DNA from: CAYSYH01 sp964435455
GTDB lineage: Bacteria > Patescibacteriota > WWE3 > 2-01-FULL-39-13 > JAACPI01
DNA: 52,644 nucleotides
Reading direction: 5' to 3'
Assembly: GCA_964435455.1 (NCBI GenBank)
Contig: CAYSYH010000001.1
Coordinates: forward strand, 1-52,644
Each line of letters opens with the position of its first letter. Position 1 is the first letter of the stretch. The notes under the pieces were generated by a model. The model saw nothing but the letters and a program-made list of their open reading frames with translations, searched no databases and was not told where the DNA came from. Position numbers and translations under genes: made by a program. This document shows, piece by piece, positions 1 through 8,738 of the stretch.

Positions 1-1551
1 ACTGATTATAATTGTGATACTTCTCTACCGCAAAACTGTCCTTTAAGTTCAAATACTATTTCTAATTATACAGCTGTTTATAGCAATTCTAGTCTTGTAA
101 GTTCTGATATAGTTGGTTTTGATATTTATAATTCTCAAAATACAAAGTTGGCTTCTTGTTCTACAAATATTTCTTTGGGTAATAATCAACCATCCGCCTC
201 TATAGATTTAAATTTTGATAAGTCGTCTTATGGCCTTTCTGTTGGTGCTACCAAAAACCCTACACTTTATATAGACCCAAGTAATTTTTCGGGTACTGTA
301 ACTATTGGTTTATCATGCAACCCCTCAAATATAATTGAGTCTTATTTTAATTCTAACAATTCTTCTACACTTCAGTTAAACCTTACTGATGGTGTTAAAG
401 AAAGCAGAGATATAAGTATACAAGGTTTAAATTCGGGGAATTGCAACTTATCTGCTACAGTGGTTAGCAATGTAAATGCCACCGTTAAACCCGCAGAAGC
501 TGCCGTTGATGTGTTAGGAGCCTCTTTTATTGATTTTAAGTATGTAGAATACAAAGGTACAGGCCAAAAAAGTAATCAATTTTATTGCGATGAATACGCT
601 AGCAATCCAAATAATTTTATACAAATTACATCATCTTTTAATATGGAAATTAGCTCTGATATATCTAATAATTCTATAACTTTATCTAGCTCAAAACTTA
701 CCCCTTATACTACAGCTCCTAATACTAATTACACATTTACTCCTTTGTTTGTCAATAATCCCTATTTTAACAATAAGTCTGTACGTTGTTGGAAAACTTA
801 TAACGGAGATAAGCCAAATTCCACTTTAAGTATACAGTCTCCTAATGCTGGTAACAGAAAAAGTGTTGTAATGATACTAGCCCCAGAAAAAACAAATAGC
901 TGGTTTAATGCTGTTGGGGGTAATTTACATGCTAGCTCTTCCATATTTTCTGATGTATATGATGGTAATGTATTTTTAAGTTCAAGTTCTTTTGTTAAAG
1001 CTGGAGTTTTATCAAATAAAAATAATGTACATAAGCCTACTGAAGAAGATAAATTAAGTTCTTCAAAAGTATATATTAATAATCAAAATTTAAAATTACT
1101 TTCACAAATTTTAGACAATTCTAATGTAATTTCACAATTAACTGTAATAAATTCTTTAAATGATATCAATTCCTCTAATTCCGGGGTTTACTTAGTAAAT
1201 GGCAATTTATCTATAAATTCTGATTTTACTAAAACTTATATTCCAATAATACTTGTTATGGGATCTGTAGATATATCAAGTGATGTTGAGAATATTAAAG
1301 CTGTAATACTTTCTAAGGGTAACATAAATATCAAAAGTTCTAGCAATTTAGATAACGATAAAACTTTAAATGTTGTTGGGGGCCTTTATTCCTTAAATTC
1401 TATACTTTTTGGGAGAGTACGTTTTGATAATAATGAAACTCCTATAGAACAAGTTAAGTTTAGTCCATCCGTTTACTTTATAGATAATTTTTTTAACCCA
1501 AGTATATATAAGATTAGCAAATATTCATTAAGTACCTTAAGTATTGATTAG
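1..1551 (+). CDS. Large extracellular beta-rich surface protein, 5' end outside window
   Basis: The reading frame is open from base 1 to the TAG at 1549-1551, so the gene starts upstream of the window; 516 codons are visible. The protein is rich in Ser, Asn, Thr and Ile/Val with many short alternating hydrophobic stretches, as in extracellular beta-structured proteins, and has scattered Cys. The last ~200 residues contain repeated 'VNGNLSIN / MGSVDIS / SKGNINI' steps, a solenoid-like pattern also present at the C-terminus of the protein encoded at 1997-3835. Similar modules occur in pilus-associated PilX/tip proteins of other bacteria. Its place directly before pilM-pilN-pilO suggests a pilus-associated adhesin or minor component; this is inference. 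The TTG at 148 is not needed as a start because the frame continues upstream. Confidence 0.75.
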   Translation, partial: TDYNCDTSLPQNCPLSSNTISNYTAVYSNSSLVSSDIVGFDIYNSQNTKLASCSTNISLGNNQPSASIDLNFDKSSYGLSVGATKNPTLYIDPSNFSGTVTIGLSCNPSNIIESYFNSNNSSTLQLNLTDGVKESRDISIQGLNSGNCNLSATVVSNVNATVKPAEAAVDVLGASFIDFKYVEYKGTGQKSNQFYCDEYASNPNNFIQITSSFNMEISSDISNNSITLSSSKLTPYTTAPNTNYTFTPLFVNNPYFNNKSVRCWKTYNGDKPNSTLSIQSPNAGNRKSVVMILAPEKTNSWFNAVGGNLHASSSIFSDVYDGNVFLSSSSFVKAGVLSNKNNVHKPTEEDKLSSSKVYINNQNLKLLSQILDNSNVISQLTVINSLNDINSSNSGVYLVNGNLSINSDFTKTYIPIILVMGSVDISSDVENIKAVILSKGNINIKSSSNLDNDKTLNVVGGLYSLNSILFGRVRFDNNETPIEQVKFSPSVYFIDNFFNPSIYKISKYSLSTLSID

Positions 1552-1569
1552 TGCTACCCTGCCCTACTA

Positions 1570-2010
1570 ATGGTAAAAAAAAGTTATACTAAAAAAAAAG
1601 TATTAAATTTTTTAGCTCCACCTTTTATAGGTTTTTTTTTATTTATTTTTCTCGCCTATCCTTTTTTTAAAGATTATCAAAGGCCTGTATCTATTTTTGT
1701 GCAAGATACTTTTAAAGGTGTTACATACGAAGATTTAAATAAATCTAATGGTCAAGTTTATACAGTTACTCTAAATACAAAAAATATAATACCTAAAAAA
1801 ATTTATATAAAAGAAGGAGATATACTAAGGTTTGTAAATAAAGGAGCTTATTCCTTATATCTTAAAATTCCTGATTTAAATTCTAATTACCTTTTGTACT
1901 CTAATGAAGATTTCTTTAGACTTTTTGAAAAAAAAGGGCAGTATGATTACACTATATCTTATAAATCAGTCTCAGTTGTTTTAAGTGGCACTGTTTATGT
2001 TGAAAAATAA
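1570..2010 (+). CDS. Membrane-anchored cupredoxin-fold-like protein
   Basis: 146 residues. A Lys-rich N-terminus is followed by one transmembrane helix (about residues 15-30), placing the rest outside the cytoplasm. Residues ~60-146 resemble a cupredoxin/plastocyanin-like beta sandwich: 'KIYIKEGDILRFVNKG' in the middle and a 'GQYDYTI...GTVYVE' ending. There is no His or Cys at the usual copper-ligand positions, so metal binding looks unlikely and the domain is probably structural. It lies 18 bases after the upstream surface-protein gene, and its last 14 bases overlap the start of the next surface-protein gene, so the three are probably one transcript feeding the pilus cluster. The fold call is from pattern only and moderately certain; the function is unknown. 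Confidence 0.6.
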   Translation: MVKKSYTKKKVLNFLAPPFIGFFLFIFLAYPFFKDYQRPVSIFVQDTFKGVTYEDLNKSNGQVYTVTLNTKNIIPKKIYIKEGDILRFVNKGAYSLYLKIPDLNSNYLLYSNEDFFRLFEKKGQYDYTISYKSVSVVLSGTVYVEK

Positions 2011-3835
2011 ATTTTATTTATTTTTAATTTTATTATTTTATTTTAGTTTTACCGCTATGGTCCTAGCGGCAGACACAACTCCTCCAATATCTACTTTAAC
2101 TACAAATCCCTCATTTCCAAATGGAGCTAATAGTTGGTTTATCTCTTATCCGGAGGTTACTATTTCTTCACAAGATAGTGAGAGCGGAATATCTAATATT
2201 TATTGGAGGATAAATGGAGGAACCTGGAATAATTTATCTTTTAATAATGGGTTAAATCTTATACAAAATCCTTCTTTTGAAAATGGATACATATCCAATT
2301 GGTCCTTCGTGGCTCCATCATTTTCCGTAGGTTATAAATCTTCTCTTTTTAAAAGGACTGGATTATATGGTGCAGGAATAATAAGTTTAAGTTGGTGGGG
2401 TGATGCCTATTGGCAAAATACCGCTTATTTAGAGGCTGTTCCTTTAAAAACATATACATACCGATTTTATATTAGATCTGTTACCTCTTGGTTAGATAAT
2501 GGTTTTTATGAAATAGTTAGTGTGAAAAATGGGGTAGAAACGGTATTAGTACATGTAGAAGATATAGATTTAAAATTTAATTATAAAGAAATAAGTGGTA
2601 CTTTTGTAAGTACTTCTGATTCGGGGGCTTATCTTTATATGCGTATGGGAATTAAAGGTATAGGACATTTAAGTATTGATGATGCTTATATTTCTATGGC
2701 TGGAGAAAACACTCAAGCGCAATTTAATTTAAATCAGGAGGGTATAAATACCGTGGATTTTTATGCAGTAGATGGGGCTGGTAATGTTGAAACTACAAAG
2801 CAAAGTATTATAAAAGTGGATACTATAGAACCTTCCTTTTCGGATTTTGAAACTTTTAATGAAGTAAGTACCCAAAAATTTGCTAGTAGAATAAATGTTT
2901 CTGATTCCACAAGTAAACTAGAAGCCGTGCCTCAGCCTATTTTTAACTATGCAGTTGATGGTTTTACAAATGGGTATTATGACGATTATGCAAATTGTGC
3001 TGGGAATTTTAATTCTGGTTCCTACTTAAACTTAAATATAAATTATTCAGATGGTGCTACTTCTGGCCAAGTTTCTACTCCTGTAATAGATTATTGTGAT
3101 ACTAACTGGATAAATTGTAAACGTATAAATTTTTATGTACGTGACCAAGCAGGAAATATAGGCACCCATGAAATATGTATAAATGGTCCTTATATAGTAA
3201 CCAAAAATGGAGATGTTTATGCTCGTTTAGATATAATTAATATGGGAATAGGTACAGAAGATAGTGTTTGGGGGGCTTCTGTTTCGGGTTCTAATATTAA
3301 TGATATAAGCTCTACATCTAACATTTTTGTAGAATCTTATACAGCTCCATATTTAAATGATTTATATGCCAGATTTTTTAAAATATACGAAAATACTGCT
3401 ACTACAATAACTTCTTTAAATAATCAAAATGGAGTATTTATTTTAGATTCTAACTATTCATTAAACTCTGAGCTTTCTTACAATAGTACAGAACAACTAG
3501 TTTTTATAGATGGAGATTTAGATATAAATAAAAATATAACCTCTACAGACTCTTTTGTAACTTATTTAGTAAACGGAAATATTTATATTGCAAATGATGT
3601 TACTAATGTAGATGTAACTTTAATTTCTACAAATGAAATATATACTGCCCAAAATGCAAACTTAGCTTCGGCATTAACTATAAATGGTTCTTTAATAGGA
3701 CAAAATTTAAATTTTACCAGAAATACCGATAGAACTTTAGGATCTTCTGAAATTATTCAGGTAAACCCCTCTTCGTTTTTTAAAGCAACTTATTTAGTGG
3801 ATAAAAATTTGTATTGGGAGCAAGTAGTTGATTAA
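1997..3835 (+). CDS. Secreted multidomain surface protein (Ig-like, CBM-like, C-terminal beta solenoid)
   Basis: 612 residues from the ATG at 1997; a GTG at 1985 would add four residues ahead of an otherwise standard signal peptide. The signal peptide is MLKNKFYLFLILLFYFSFTA with likely cleavage after 'VLA'. Then come an Ig-like segment ('TTPPISTLTTNPSFP', residues ~30-85), a galactose-binding jelly-roll-like segment starting 'NLIQNPSFENG' (~90-240), a second Ig-like stretch with 'YAVDGAGNVE', a Cys-containing region, and a C-terminal module with 'FIDGDLDIN...LVNGNIYI...INGSLI' steps homologous to the end of the 1-1551 product. The carbohydrate-binding-like domain suggests contact with host or matrix glycans. 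It is likely part of the pilus apparatus encoded just downstream, though not proven. Confidence 0.7.
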   Translation: MLKNKFYLFLILLFYFSFTAMVLAADTTPPISTLTTNPSFPNGANSWFISYPEVTISSQDSESGISNIYWRINGGTWNNLSFNNGLNLIQNPSFENGYISNWSFVAPSFSVGYKSSLFKRTGLYGAGIISLSWWGDAYWQNTAYLEAVPLKTYTYRFYIRSVTSWLDNGFYEIVSVKNGVETVLVHVEDIDLKFNYKEISGTFVSTSDSGAYLYMRMGIKGIGHLSIDDAYISMAGENTQAQFNLNQEGINTVDFYAVDGAGNVETTKQSIIKVDTIEPSFSDFETFNEVSTQKFASRINVSDSTSKLEAVPQPIFNYAVDGFTNGYYDDYANCAGNFNSGSYLNLNINYSDGATSGQVSTPVIDYCDTNWINCKRINFYVRDQAGNIGTHEICINGPYIVTKNGDVYARLDIINMGIGTEDSVWGASVSGSNINDISSTSNIFVESYTAPYLNDLYARFFKIYENTATTITSLNNQNGVFILDSNYSLNSELSYNSTEQLVFIDGDLDINKNITSTDSFVTYLVNGNIYIANDVTNVDVTLISTNEIYTAQNANLASALTINGSLIGQNLNFTRNTDRTLGSSEIIQVNPSSFFKATYLVDKNLYWEQVVD

Positions 3836-3857
3836 TTCACCTACTCAACTGTATAAT
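3828..3857 (+). promoter_or_regulatory. Sigma70-type promoter for pilMNO
   Basis: TTGATT at 3828-3833, an 18-base spacer and a perfect TATAAT at 3852-3857, 26 bases before the pilM ATG. The -35 overlaps the last codons of the upstream surface-protein gene, so pilMNO can be transcribed separately from the surface-protein genes. Confidence 0.5.
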
Positions 3858-3883
3858 AGTAGCGTGTTAATAATACCCTGCCT

Positions 3884-4909
3884 ATGAATATATTAGGATT
3901 AGATTTTGGAACAAGTTTAATAAAAGCAGTAGAATTAAAATCTGATAAAAGTAAATCCGAACTTATTTCTATAGCTAAAGCAAGTTCTAAAGATATAAAA
4001 TTAATGTCCTCTTCAAAAGAAGATATGGAGAGATCTATTAACTTTTTAACTGATTTTGTTATGCAAAATAATTTTTTAGGCAAATCTGTCAATATTAGTG
4101 TTCCTCAAACGTTAATCTATACTACAATTTTAAAGTTTCCTTCTTTAAAAGACAAAGAGTTAGAAAACGCTATAAAGCTTCAAATGGAGGGTCTTTCTCC
4201 CATCCCCCTTGAAGAAGCAAGCCAAACGTATCAAATATTACCTAAATATAATGAAGTGGAGGGTACTAGTGTTTTGGTTGTAGTGGCTCCAAAATCCCTA
4301 ACAAAAAAAATACTAGATATAGCTACCGAATCTGGATTAAGGGTTAATGCTTTAGAACCGGAAGCTTTAGCTGTTTCCCGTTCTTTGCTATCAGAAGATT
4401 CTGAAGAACCTACAACTTTAATTGTAGATATAGGCCACAAATCTACAAATATTTCTATTTATTCCGATTTTTCTATAAGATTTATTCGCACACTCTCAAC
4501 AGGTTTTAGTGCTTTTGTAAAATCTGCATCTCAAGAATTATCCTTAGAATCTGTTCAAGCAGAAGAATATGTTAAAACTTATGGGTTTTTATCCGATAAA
4601 TTAGAAGGTAAACTGAAAAATGCTACAATGCCTATCCTTTCAATTATATTAGATGAGGTAAAAAGAGCTATTGCCTATTATGAAAAAGAAAATCCAAATT
4701 CTTTGGTAAGACGTATTATTTTAACTGGTGGCGGTGCTTTAGTGCCAGGAATAATTGTAAATGCTGCAAATTTTTTAAGTGTAGAAGTACAAATAGCAAA
4801 TCCTTGGAACACTATTACATCTTTAGGTAAGTATAAAGATAGAATGTCCGAATTAGAATCCTTTGCTCCTCTTTATTCTGTAGCTTTAGGTTTAGCTTTA
4901 AAAAAATAA
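3884..4909 (+). CDS. pilM: Type IV pilus assembly ATPase-fold protein PilM
   Basis: 341 residues. PilM is a cytoplasmic FtsA/actin-fold protein that binds the N-terminal tail of PilN and couples it to the inner-membrane PilN-PilO platform of type IV pili. The phosphate-1 motif 'GLDFGTSLIKAVEL' is at residues 4-17, a second actin-family strand 'TTLIVDIGHKSTNISIY' near residue 178, and 'IILTGGGALVPGI' near residue 280 is the adenosine motif. Length matches the family. It is followed by pilN and pilO on the same strand, the invariant order. The ATG at 3884 fits both the family N-terminus and the promoter 26 bases upstream. Confidence 0.93.
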   Translation: MNILGLDFGTSLIKAVELKSDKSKSELISIAKASSKDIKLMSSSKEDMERSINFLTDFVMQNNFLGKSVNISVPQTLIYTTILKFPSLKDKELENAIKLQMEGLSPIPLEEASQTYQILPKYNEVEGTSVLVVVAPKSLTKKILDIATESGLRVNALEPEALAVSRSLLSEDSEEPTTLIVDIGHKSTNISIYSDFSIRFIRTLSTGFSAFVKSASQELSLESVQAEEYVKTYGFLSDKLEGKLKNATMPILSIILDEVKRAIAYYEKENPNSLVRRIILTGGGALVPGIIVNAANFLSVEVQIANPWNTITSLGKYKDRMSELESFAPLYSVALGLALKK

Positions 4910-4952
4910 TTAATTATTGCAAAAGTAGATTTTTAATTTTAAAATAAACGTA

Positions 4953-5528
4953 ATGCCTGATTCAAATAAAATAAACCTTATTCCTTCGGAGGTATTAAAA
5001 GAAAGGTCATTAAAGAACCAATATAAGAGGTTTTTATATTTTTCTTTTTTTATTCTTATTGTATCCTTTGCCTCATTTGCATTTATAAGTTATATACTTT
5101 CCTCTTCTAACCGTAAGTTAACTTCATTAAAAAGAAATGTTGCAAAAAAACAGGATGAAATAAAACAATTAGAAGATGTTGCAAAAAAAGGAGCTATTCT
5201 TACTTCTAGATTATCTTACATTGATAATATTTTAAAAAATCGTACATATTATTCAAGGATAATGGACGAAATAAAGCTAAGGTCTAAGGCTGGTGTAGTT
5301 GTAACTGGTGTGTCCGTAAAAGAATTTGACGGAAAATTTGATACTTCTATAAGTGGTGTGGCCTCAAGTACAACTGTTTTACAAGATTATATGCTTGGTT
5401 TAGTAGCAAAGCCTGATAATTTGTTTTCTAAACCCAAAATATTGGAGGTAAGTGTTAGAGAGGGAGAATCTACAGCAACATTTAAAATTTCTTTGGACAC
5501 AGATAAAAATTTAATTTTAGGAGAATAA
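4953..5528 (+). CDS. pilN: Type IV pilus assembly protein PilN
   Basis: 191 residues. Bitopic inner-membrane protein of the pilus alignment complex. It opens with 'KINLIPSEVLKER', the PilM-binding motif (normally 'NLLP'-like), then a transmembrane helix at about residues 28-50, a coiled coil with heptad-like charged residues (~52-80), and a periplasmic ferredoxin-like domain at ~85-185 ('RIMDEIKLRSKAGVVVTGV'). Length is typical. It lies 43 bases after pilM and 2 bases before pilO. Confidence 0.9.
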   Translation: MPDSNKINLIPSEVLKERSLKNQYKRFLYFSFFILIVSFASFAFISYILSSSNRKLTSLKRNVAKKQDEIKQLEDVAKKGAILTSRLSYIDNILKNRTYYSRIMDEIKLRSKAGVVVTGVSVKEFDGKFDTSISGVASSTTVLQDYMLGLVAKPDNLFSKPKILEVSVREGESTATFKISLDTDKNLILGE

Positions 5529-5530
5529 TT

Positions 5531-6625
5531 ATGGAAATTAATCAGCCTAAAGAAAAAACAGTTGATTCAAATAAAGGTAACCATAAAAAAGCACCAGTTG
5601 CTATTTCTAAATTATCTTCTTACGCTACATTGTTAATTGGTTTTGGGATTATTTTAGGCTCTTTGGTGTTTTCTTATTTTACAACCTATGCTTTTTATAA
5701 AAAACATCAAAAAAACCTCGAACTTATTAAGGTAGAAAATTTAAAGATGCAACGTTTAAATAAAAAAATATCCCAATTGCAAAAAGCAAAAAGCTTGGCA
5801 GGTAGTATACAAGAGAATAATTCATTAACTTTAGAGGCTGTTCCTGCTGAAGATGATATACCTATTGTAATGTCTATGATTCAAAAAATGGCAAAAAACA
5901 GTGCAGTTAAAATTTCTACCCTAAGTTATGCTGGTTTAGAATATAGTGATTATGCCAAATCTTTAGATAAAACTGCAAATTCTAAAAATATGGCTAATTC
6001 TAATACAAAATCCACTACCAAATCTAAAAGTAAAAAAAGCACTTTAGAAGATGACGAGCAATATGACTCCTTTAAGGTAAATGTAATTGTATCAGGAAGA
6101 TTTGAAGATGCTTTAAAATTTATTAAGTCTTTAGAGAATTCTCGCAGGCTAATTGATGTATTAAGCTTTAATTATAATCTTAAAAAAGATAACAATCTCA
6201 AAAAAGCTAAGACTAATAGGGATATTTTAAGTGTAAAGGTATTAGCACGCTCTTATTACAAAGATTTTTCTAAAACAAATTCACAAGATATAGAGTTAGA
6301 TAAATATTTACCTATTATAAGTAAATTAGAAAATATGGAATATATAGATATAGATACTAGCAATGTTGTTATAGGTAAAAACAATCCCTTTTTACAAGGT
6401 TCTGATAATAATACCTCAAACTCTAAAACTGACTCTTCTAAATCTGGCGAATCAAATTTTTTTGAAATAAATAGCTTAGAGACAGGTGTAGAAACAAAAG
6501 ATTTAGGAGTTACTAATGGGGGTTCTAGTTCTAATTCTTCTCAAAATGAACAAGATGTAGAGGCTGAAAAGGGAGATACTACGCAAGTACTTTTAGACTT
6601 GTTAAAACAAGAAGGACTACAATAA
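5531..6625 (+). CDS. pilO: Type IV pilus assembly protein PilO
   Basis: 364 residues, longer than typical PilO (~200). PilO heterodimerises with PilN. A cytoplasmic stretch (1-28) precedes one transmembrane helix (~32-55), a coiled coil (~58-90) and a PilO-like domain ('EDDIPIVMSMIQKMAKN...' to '...VKVLARSYYKDF') interrupted by a Ser/Lys/Thr-rich low-complexity insert near 145-170. The C-terminal ~100 residues are an Asn/Ser-rich tail, not usual in the family. A good Shine-Dalgarno AGGAG at 5519-5523, inside the end of pilN, sets the start. The gene ends 6 bases from the convergent trmD stop. Confidence 0.85.
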   Translation: MEINQPKEKTVDSNKGNHKKAPVAISKLSSYATLLIGFGIILGSLVFSYFTTYAFYKKHQKNLELIKVENLKMQRLNKKISQLQKAKSLAGSIQENNSLTLEAVPAEDDIPIVMSMIQKMAKNSAVKISTLSYAGLEYSDYAKSLDKTANSKNMANSNTKSTTKSKSKKSTLEDDEQYDSFKVNVIVSGRFEDALKFIKSLENSRRLIDVLSFNYNLKKDNNLKKAKTNRDILSVKVLARSYYKDFSKTNSQDIELDKYLPIISKLENMEYIDIDTSNVVIGKNNPFLQGSDNNTSNSKTDSSKSGESNFFEINSLETGVETKDLGVTNGGSSSNSSQNEQDVEAEKGDTTQVLLDLLKQEGLQ

Positions 6626-6631
6626 ATACTT

Positions 6632-7345
6632 TTAATTAATCTTTTTTTTGTGTCTATTTCTCCATTCTTTAATTTTTTTATGGTTTCCGGATAATAATAT
6701 TTTAGGGACTTTTTTACCTTTATAATTATATGGTTTTGTATATAAAGGATATTCTAAATATCCTTCATCTGTAAAAGATTCCTCTTTAATAGATTCAATA
6801 TTGCCTAGTACTCCTTGAATAAGTCTAGATACGCTTTCTATAATTACCATAGCAGGTATTTCCCCTCCCATTGTAATATAAGGGCCTATTGTTATAACTT
6901 TATCCATTTCTTTTAACGTTCTTGTATCAAAACCTTCGTACCTACCACAAATTAAGGTTATATTTTTTCTACTAGTTAATTCTTTAGCTGTTTTTTGTGT
7001 GTATTGTTCTCCTTTTGGAGATAGTGCTATTTTATAGCTGTTTGTGACTTTCCTAATTGCCCTATTTATAACATCTGGCCTTAAAAGCATTCCTGCTCCT
7101 CCACCATATATTGTATCATCTATTTTTTTATGCTTTCCTATTCCATATTCTCTTAAATTTATTATATTTATTTTAAGGATTTTCTTTTCCATTGCTTTTT
7201 TTATTAAAGATTCTTTAATAAAGCAATCAAATAAGTTGGGAAACGCTGTAACTATATTAAAAGTTATATTTTTTTTAGATCTTAAAGATATTTTTTGTTT
7301 ATTCCTCTTTTTGGGTATTTTCTTTATCTTTTCTACTTTCTTCAT
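6632..7345 (-). CDS. trmD: tRNA (guanine-N1-)-methyltransferase TrmD
   Basis: 237 residues. Methylates G37 of tRNAs reading CNN codons, using SAM bound in a trefoil knot. The family start ('FNIVTAFPNLFDC') appears only after ~28 residues of a Lys/Arg-rich extension. Motifs present are 'DDTIYGGGAGMLLRPDV' (~residue 77), 'LICGRYEGFDTR' (~131), 'TIGPYITMGGEIPAMVIIE' (~150) and 'EESFTDEGYLEYPLYTKP' (~185). The only ATG in frame gives a 47-base overlap with khpA, which explains the basic extension: it is translated from within the khpA reading region. Last gene of the rpmF-nusB-rnc-rpsP-khpA-trmD transcript. Confidence 0.93.
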   Translation of the reverse strand: MKKVEKIKKIPKKRNKQKISLRSKKNITFNIVTAFPNLFDCFIKESLIKKAMEKKILKINIINLREYGIGKHKKIDDTIYGGGAGMLLRPDVINRAIRKVTNSYKIALSPKGEQYTQKTAKELTSRKNITLICGRYEGFDTRTLKEMDKVITIGPYITMGGEIPAMVIIESVSRLIQGVLGNIESIKEESFTDEGYLEYPLYTKPYNYKGKKVPKILLSGNHKKIKEWRNRHKKKIN

Positions 7346-7580
7346 CTACATAAATATTTATTTTTACTCCGTCTTTAACTGCTTTTACAGTTAATATATT
7401 TTTAATATTTTTAATTCTTTGTCCACCTTTTCCTATAATAATTCCGTAATCTTCCTTATTAGCTTTTACATATAAGTTTACTACTGTATTATCTTCTTCT
7501 TGGGTTACTTCTAAATCTTCTGGGTGATTAACTAAAAGCTTTAAAATATATTCTAAAGGTTCTTTGTAATTGTATTGCAT
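7299..7580 (-). CDS. khpA: KH-domain RNA-binding protein KhpA
   Basis: 93 residues. One type II KH domain with the nucleic-acid-binding loop 'GIIIGKGGQRIKNIK' (GxxG as GKGG, residues ~46-60). KhpA (YlqC) is an RNA chaperone-like protein usually encoded between rpsP and rimM/trmD, as here; rimM is absent from this cluster. The acidic/basic C-terminal tail overlaps trmD by 47 bases in another frame. Confidence 0.9.
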   Translation of the reverse strand: MQYNYKEPLEYILKLLVNHPEDLEVTQEEDNTVVNLYVKANKEDYGIIIGKGGQRIKNIKNILTVKAVKDGVKINIYVDEESRKDKENTQKEE

Positions 7581-7602
7581 TTTTTTATATTAACTTACTA
7601 CT

Positions 7603-7977
7603 TTATTTTTTTGGTTCTTCTTCATTTTTAGGTTGTTCTTCTTTATTATTTTCTTTAGATTGTTCATTATTTTCTTTTTCCCCCTCTTCTTTAGATTGGT
7701 TTTCTTGCTCTTCGTTTTTATCTTTAGGTTCATATTTTTTAAATTCATATTTTCCTGCAATTAAGTCCTTTACTGCTTGTGTTGGTTGTGCTCCTTTTGA
7801 TACCCAATATTTGTACTTTTTTTCATCATATTTAAATAAAACCGGGTTATATGAAGGATTATAAAAACCTATTGCTTCTATATGCTTTCCATCTCTTGGT
7901 TTAGATGATTCAGCTACTACTATTCTATAAGAGGGTGCATTTTTTCTTCCTTTTTTTAGTAATCTTATTTTTAACAT
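7603..7977 (-). CDS. rpsP: Small ribosomal subunit protein bS16 with charged tail
   Basis: 124 residues. The first ~80 residues are a normal bS16 ('MLKIRLLKKGRKNAPSYRIV', 'RDGKHIEAIGFYNP', 'GAQPTQAVKDLI'), which binds 16S rRNA in the small-subunit body. From residue ~88 there is a ~37-residue low-complexity tail of Glu, Lys, Asn and Gln, which is unusual in length. A promoter lies just upstream at 8011-8039. Confidence 0.95.
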   Translation of the reverse strand: MLKIRLLKKGRKNAPSYRIVVAESSKPRDGKHIEAIGFYNPSYNPVLFKYDEKKYKYWVSKGAQPTQAVKDLIAGKYEFKKYEPKDKNEEQENQSKEEGEKENNEQSKENNKEEQPKNEEEPKK

Positions 7978-8010
7978 ATCAATTTTAATAATAATTTAAA
8001 AGCGGTTTAA

Positions 8011-8039
8011 AGTATACCGTTATAGAGCTATGTTTTCAA
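8011..8039 (-). promoter_or_regulatory. Promoter for rpsP-khpA-trmD
   Basis: Read on the minus strand: TTGAAA (8039-8034), a 17-base spacer, TATACT (8016-8011), about 33 bases before the rpsP ATG. The -35 is inside the 3' end of rnc. Confidence 0.55.
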
Positions 8040-8738
8040 TGCTTTATTTTGTTTTAAATAAACTTTTAATGCATTTTCTGCCGCATTTATTTCTGCCTTT
8101 TGTTTTGAGCTACCTTTGCCTTTGGCTACTTGTTTTTTACCTATAAATACGGCTACTTCAAATTGTTTATTGTGATCTGGTCCCCACTCACGTAATACTT
8201 TATAGTTTGGGGTTATACCCTCTCTTTCTTGCACCGTTTCTTGAAACATAGATTTTTTATCTTTATATGATTTTTCTTTAATTATTTTATCTATCTTGTA
8301 TAAAAGATTTTGATTTAAAAATTCTTTTGTTTTTTTTAAGCCTTGATCCAAGTACAATGCGCCTAGTACAGCTTCAAAAGTATTTGCTAAAATATAAGTA
8401 TTATCCCTACCCTTGTTTAGCTCTTCTCCTTTAGATAGTCTTAAAAATTCACCAAAACCTAATCTTTTAGATTCTTCTGCTAAAGATTGAGTATTTACTA
8501 ATGCTGATCTATAAGCTGTTAAAACCCCCTCTTTAAGGTATTTAAACTTATTGTATAAAAATTCTGTAGATATAAACTGTAAAACAGCATCTCCTAAAAA
8601 TTCTAATCTTTCATTAGATTCAATATTTTTTTGATCTGATTCGTTTAAGTATGACCTATGTGTAAATGCTGTTATAAAGAGGTTTATGTTATTTATTCTT
8701 TTTATATTTAAAGAATTTTTGAGCTTTTTTTTATCCAT
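8028..8738 (-). CDS. rnc: Ribonuclease III
   Basis: 236 residues. Double-strand-specific endoribonuclease that processes rRNA precursors. The catalytic signature 'NERLEFLGDAVLQF' is at ~42-55, with a second acidic cluster 'NTFEAVLGALYLDQG' at ~118. A C-terminal dsRNA-binding domain (~160-230) shows 'YKVLREWGPDHNKQFEVAV' and 'GKGSSKQKAEINAAENAL'. Length is typical. The first codons overlap the end of nusB by 8 bases, suggesting translational coupling. Confidence 0.95.
   Translation of the reverse strand: MDKKKLKNSLNIKRINNINLFITAFTHRSYLNESDQKNIESNERLEFLGDAVLQFISTEFLYNKFKYLKEGVLTAYRSALVNTQSLAEESKRLGFGEFLRLSKGEELNKGRDNTYILANTFEAVLGALYLDQGLKKTKEFLNQNLLYKIDKIIKEKSYKDKKSMFQETVQEREGITPNYKVLREWGPDHNKQFEVAVFIGKKQVAKGKGSSKQKAEINAAENALKVYLKQNKALKT

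Noticed and set aside
1555..3882. TACCCTGCC motif just before two start codons (1555 and 3874)
   Set aside because: Two occurrences only, at different distances from the ATG; could be chance or remnant duplication.
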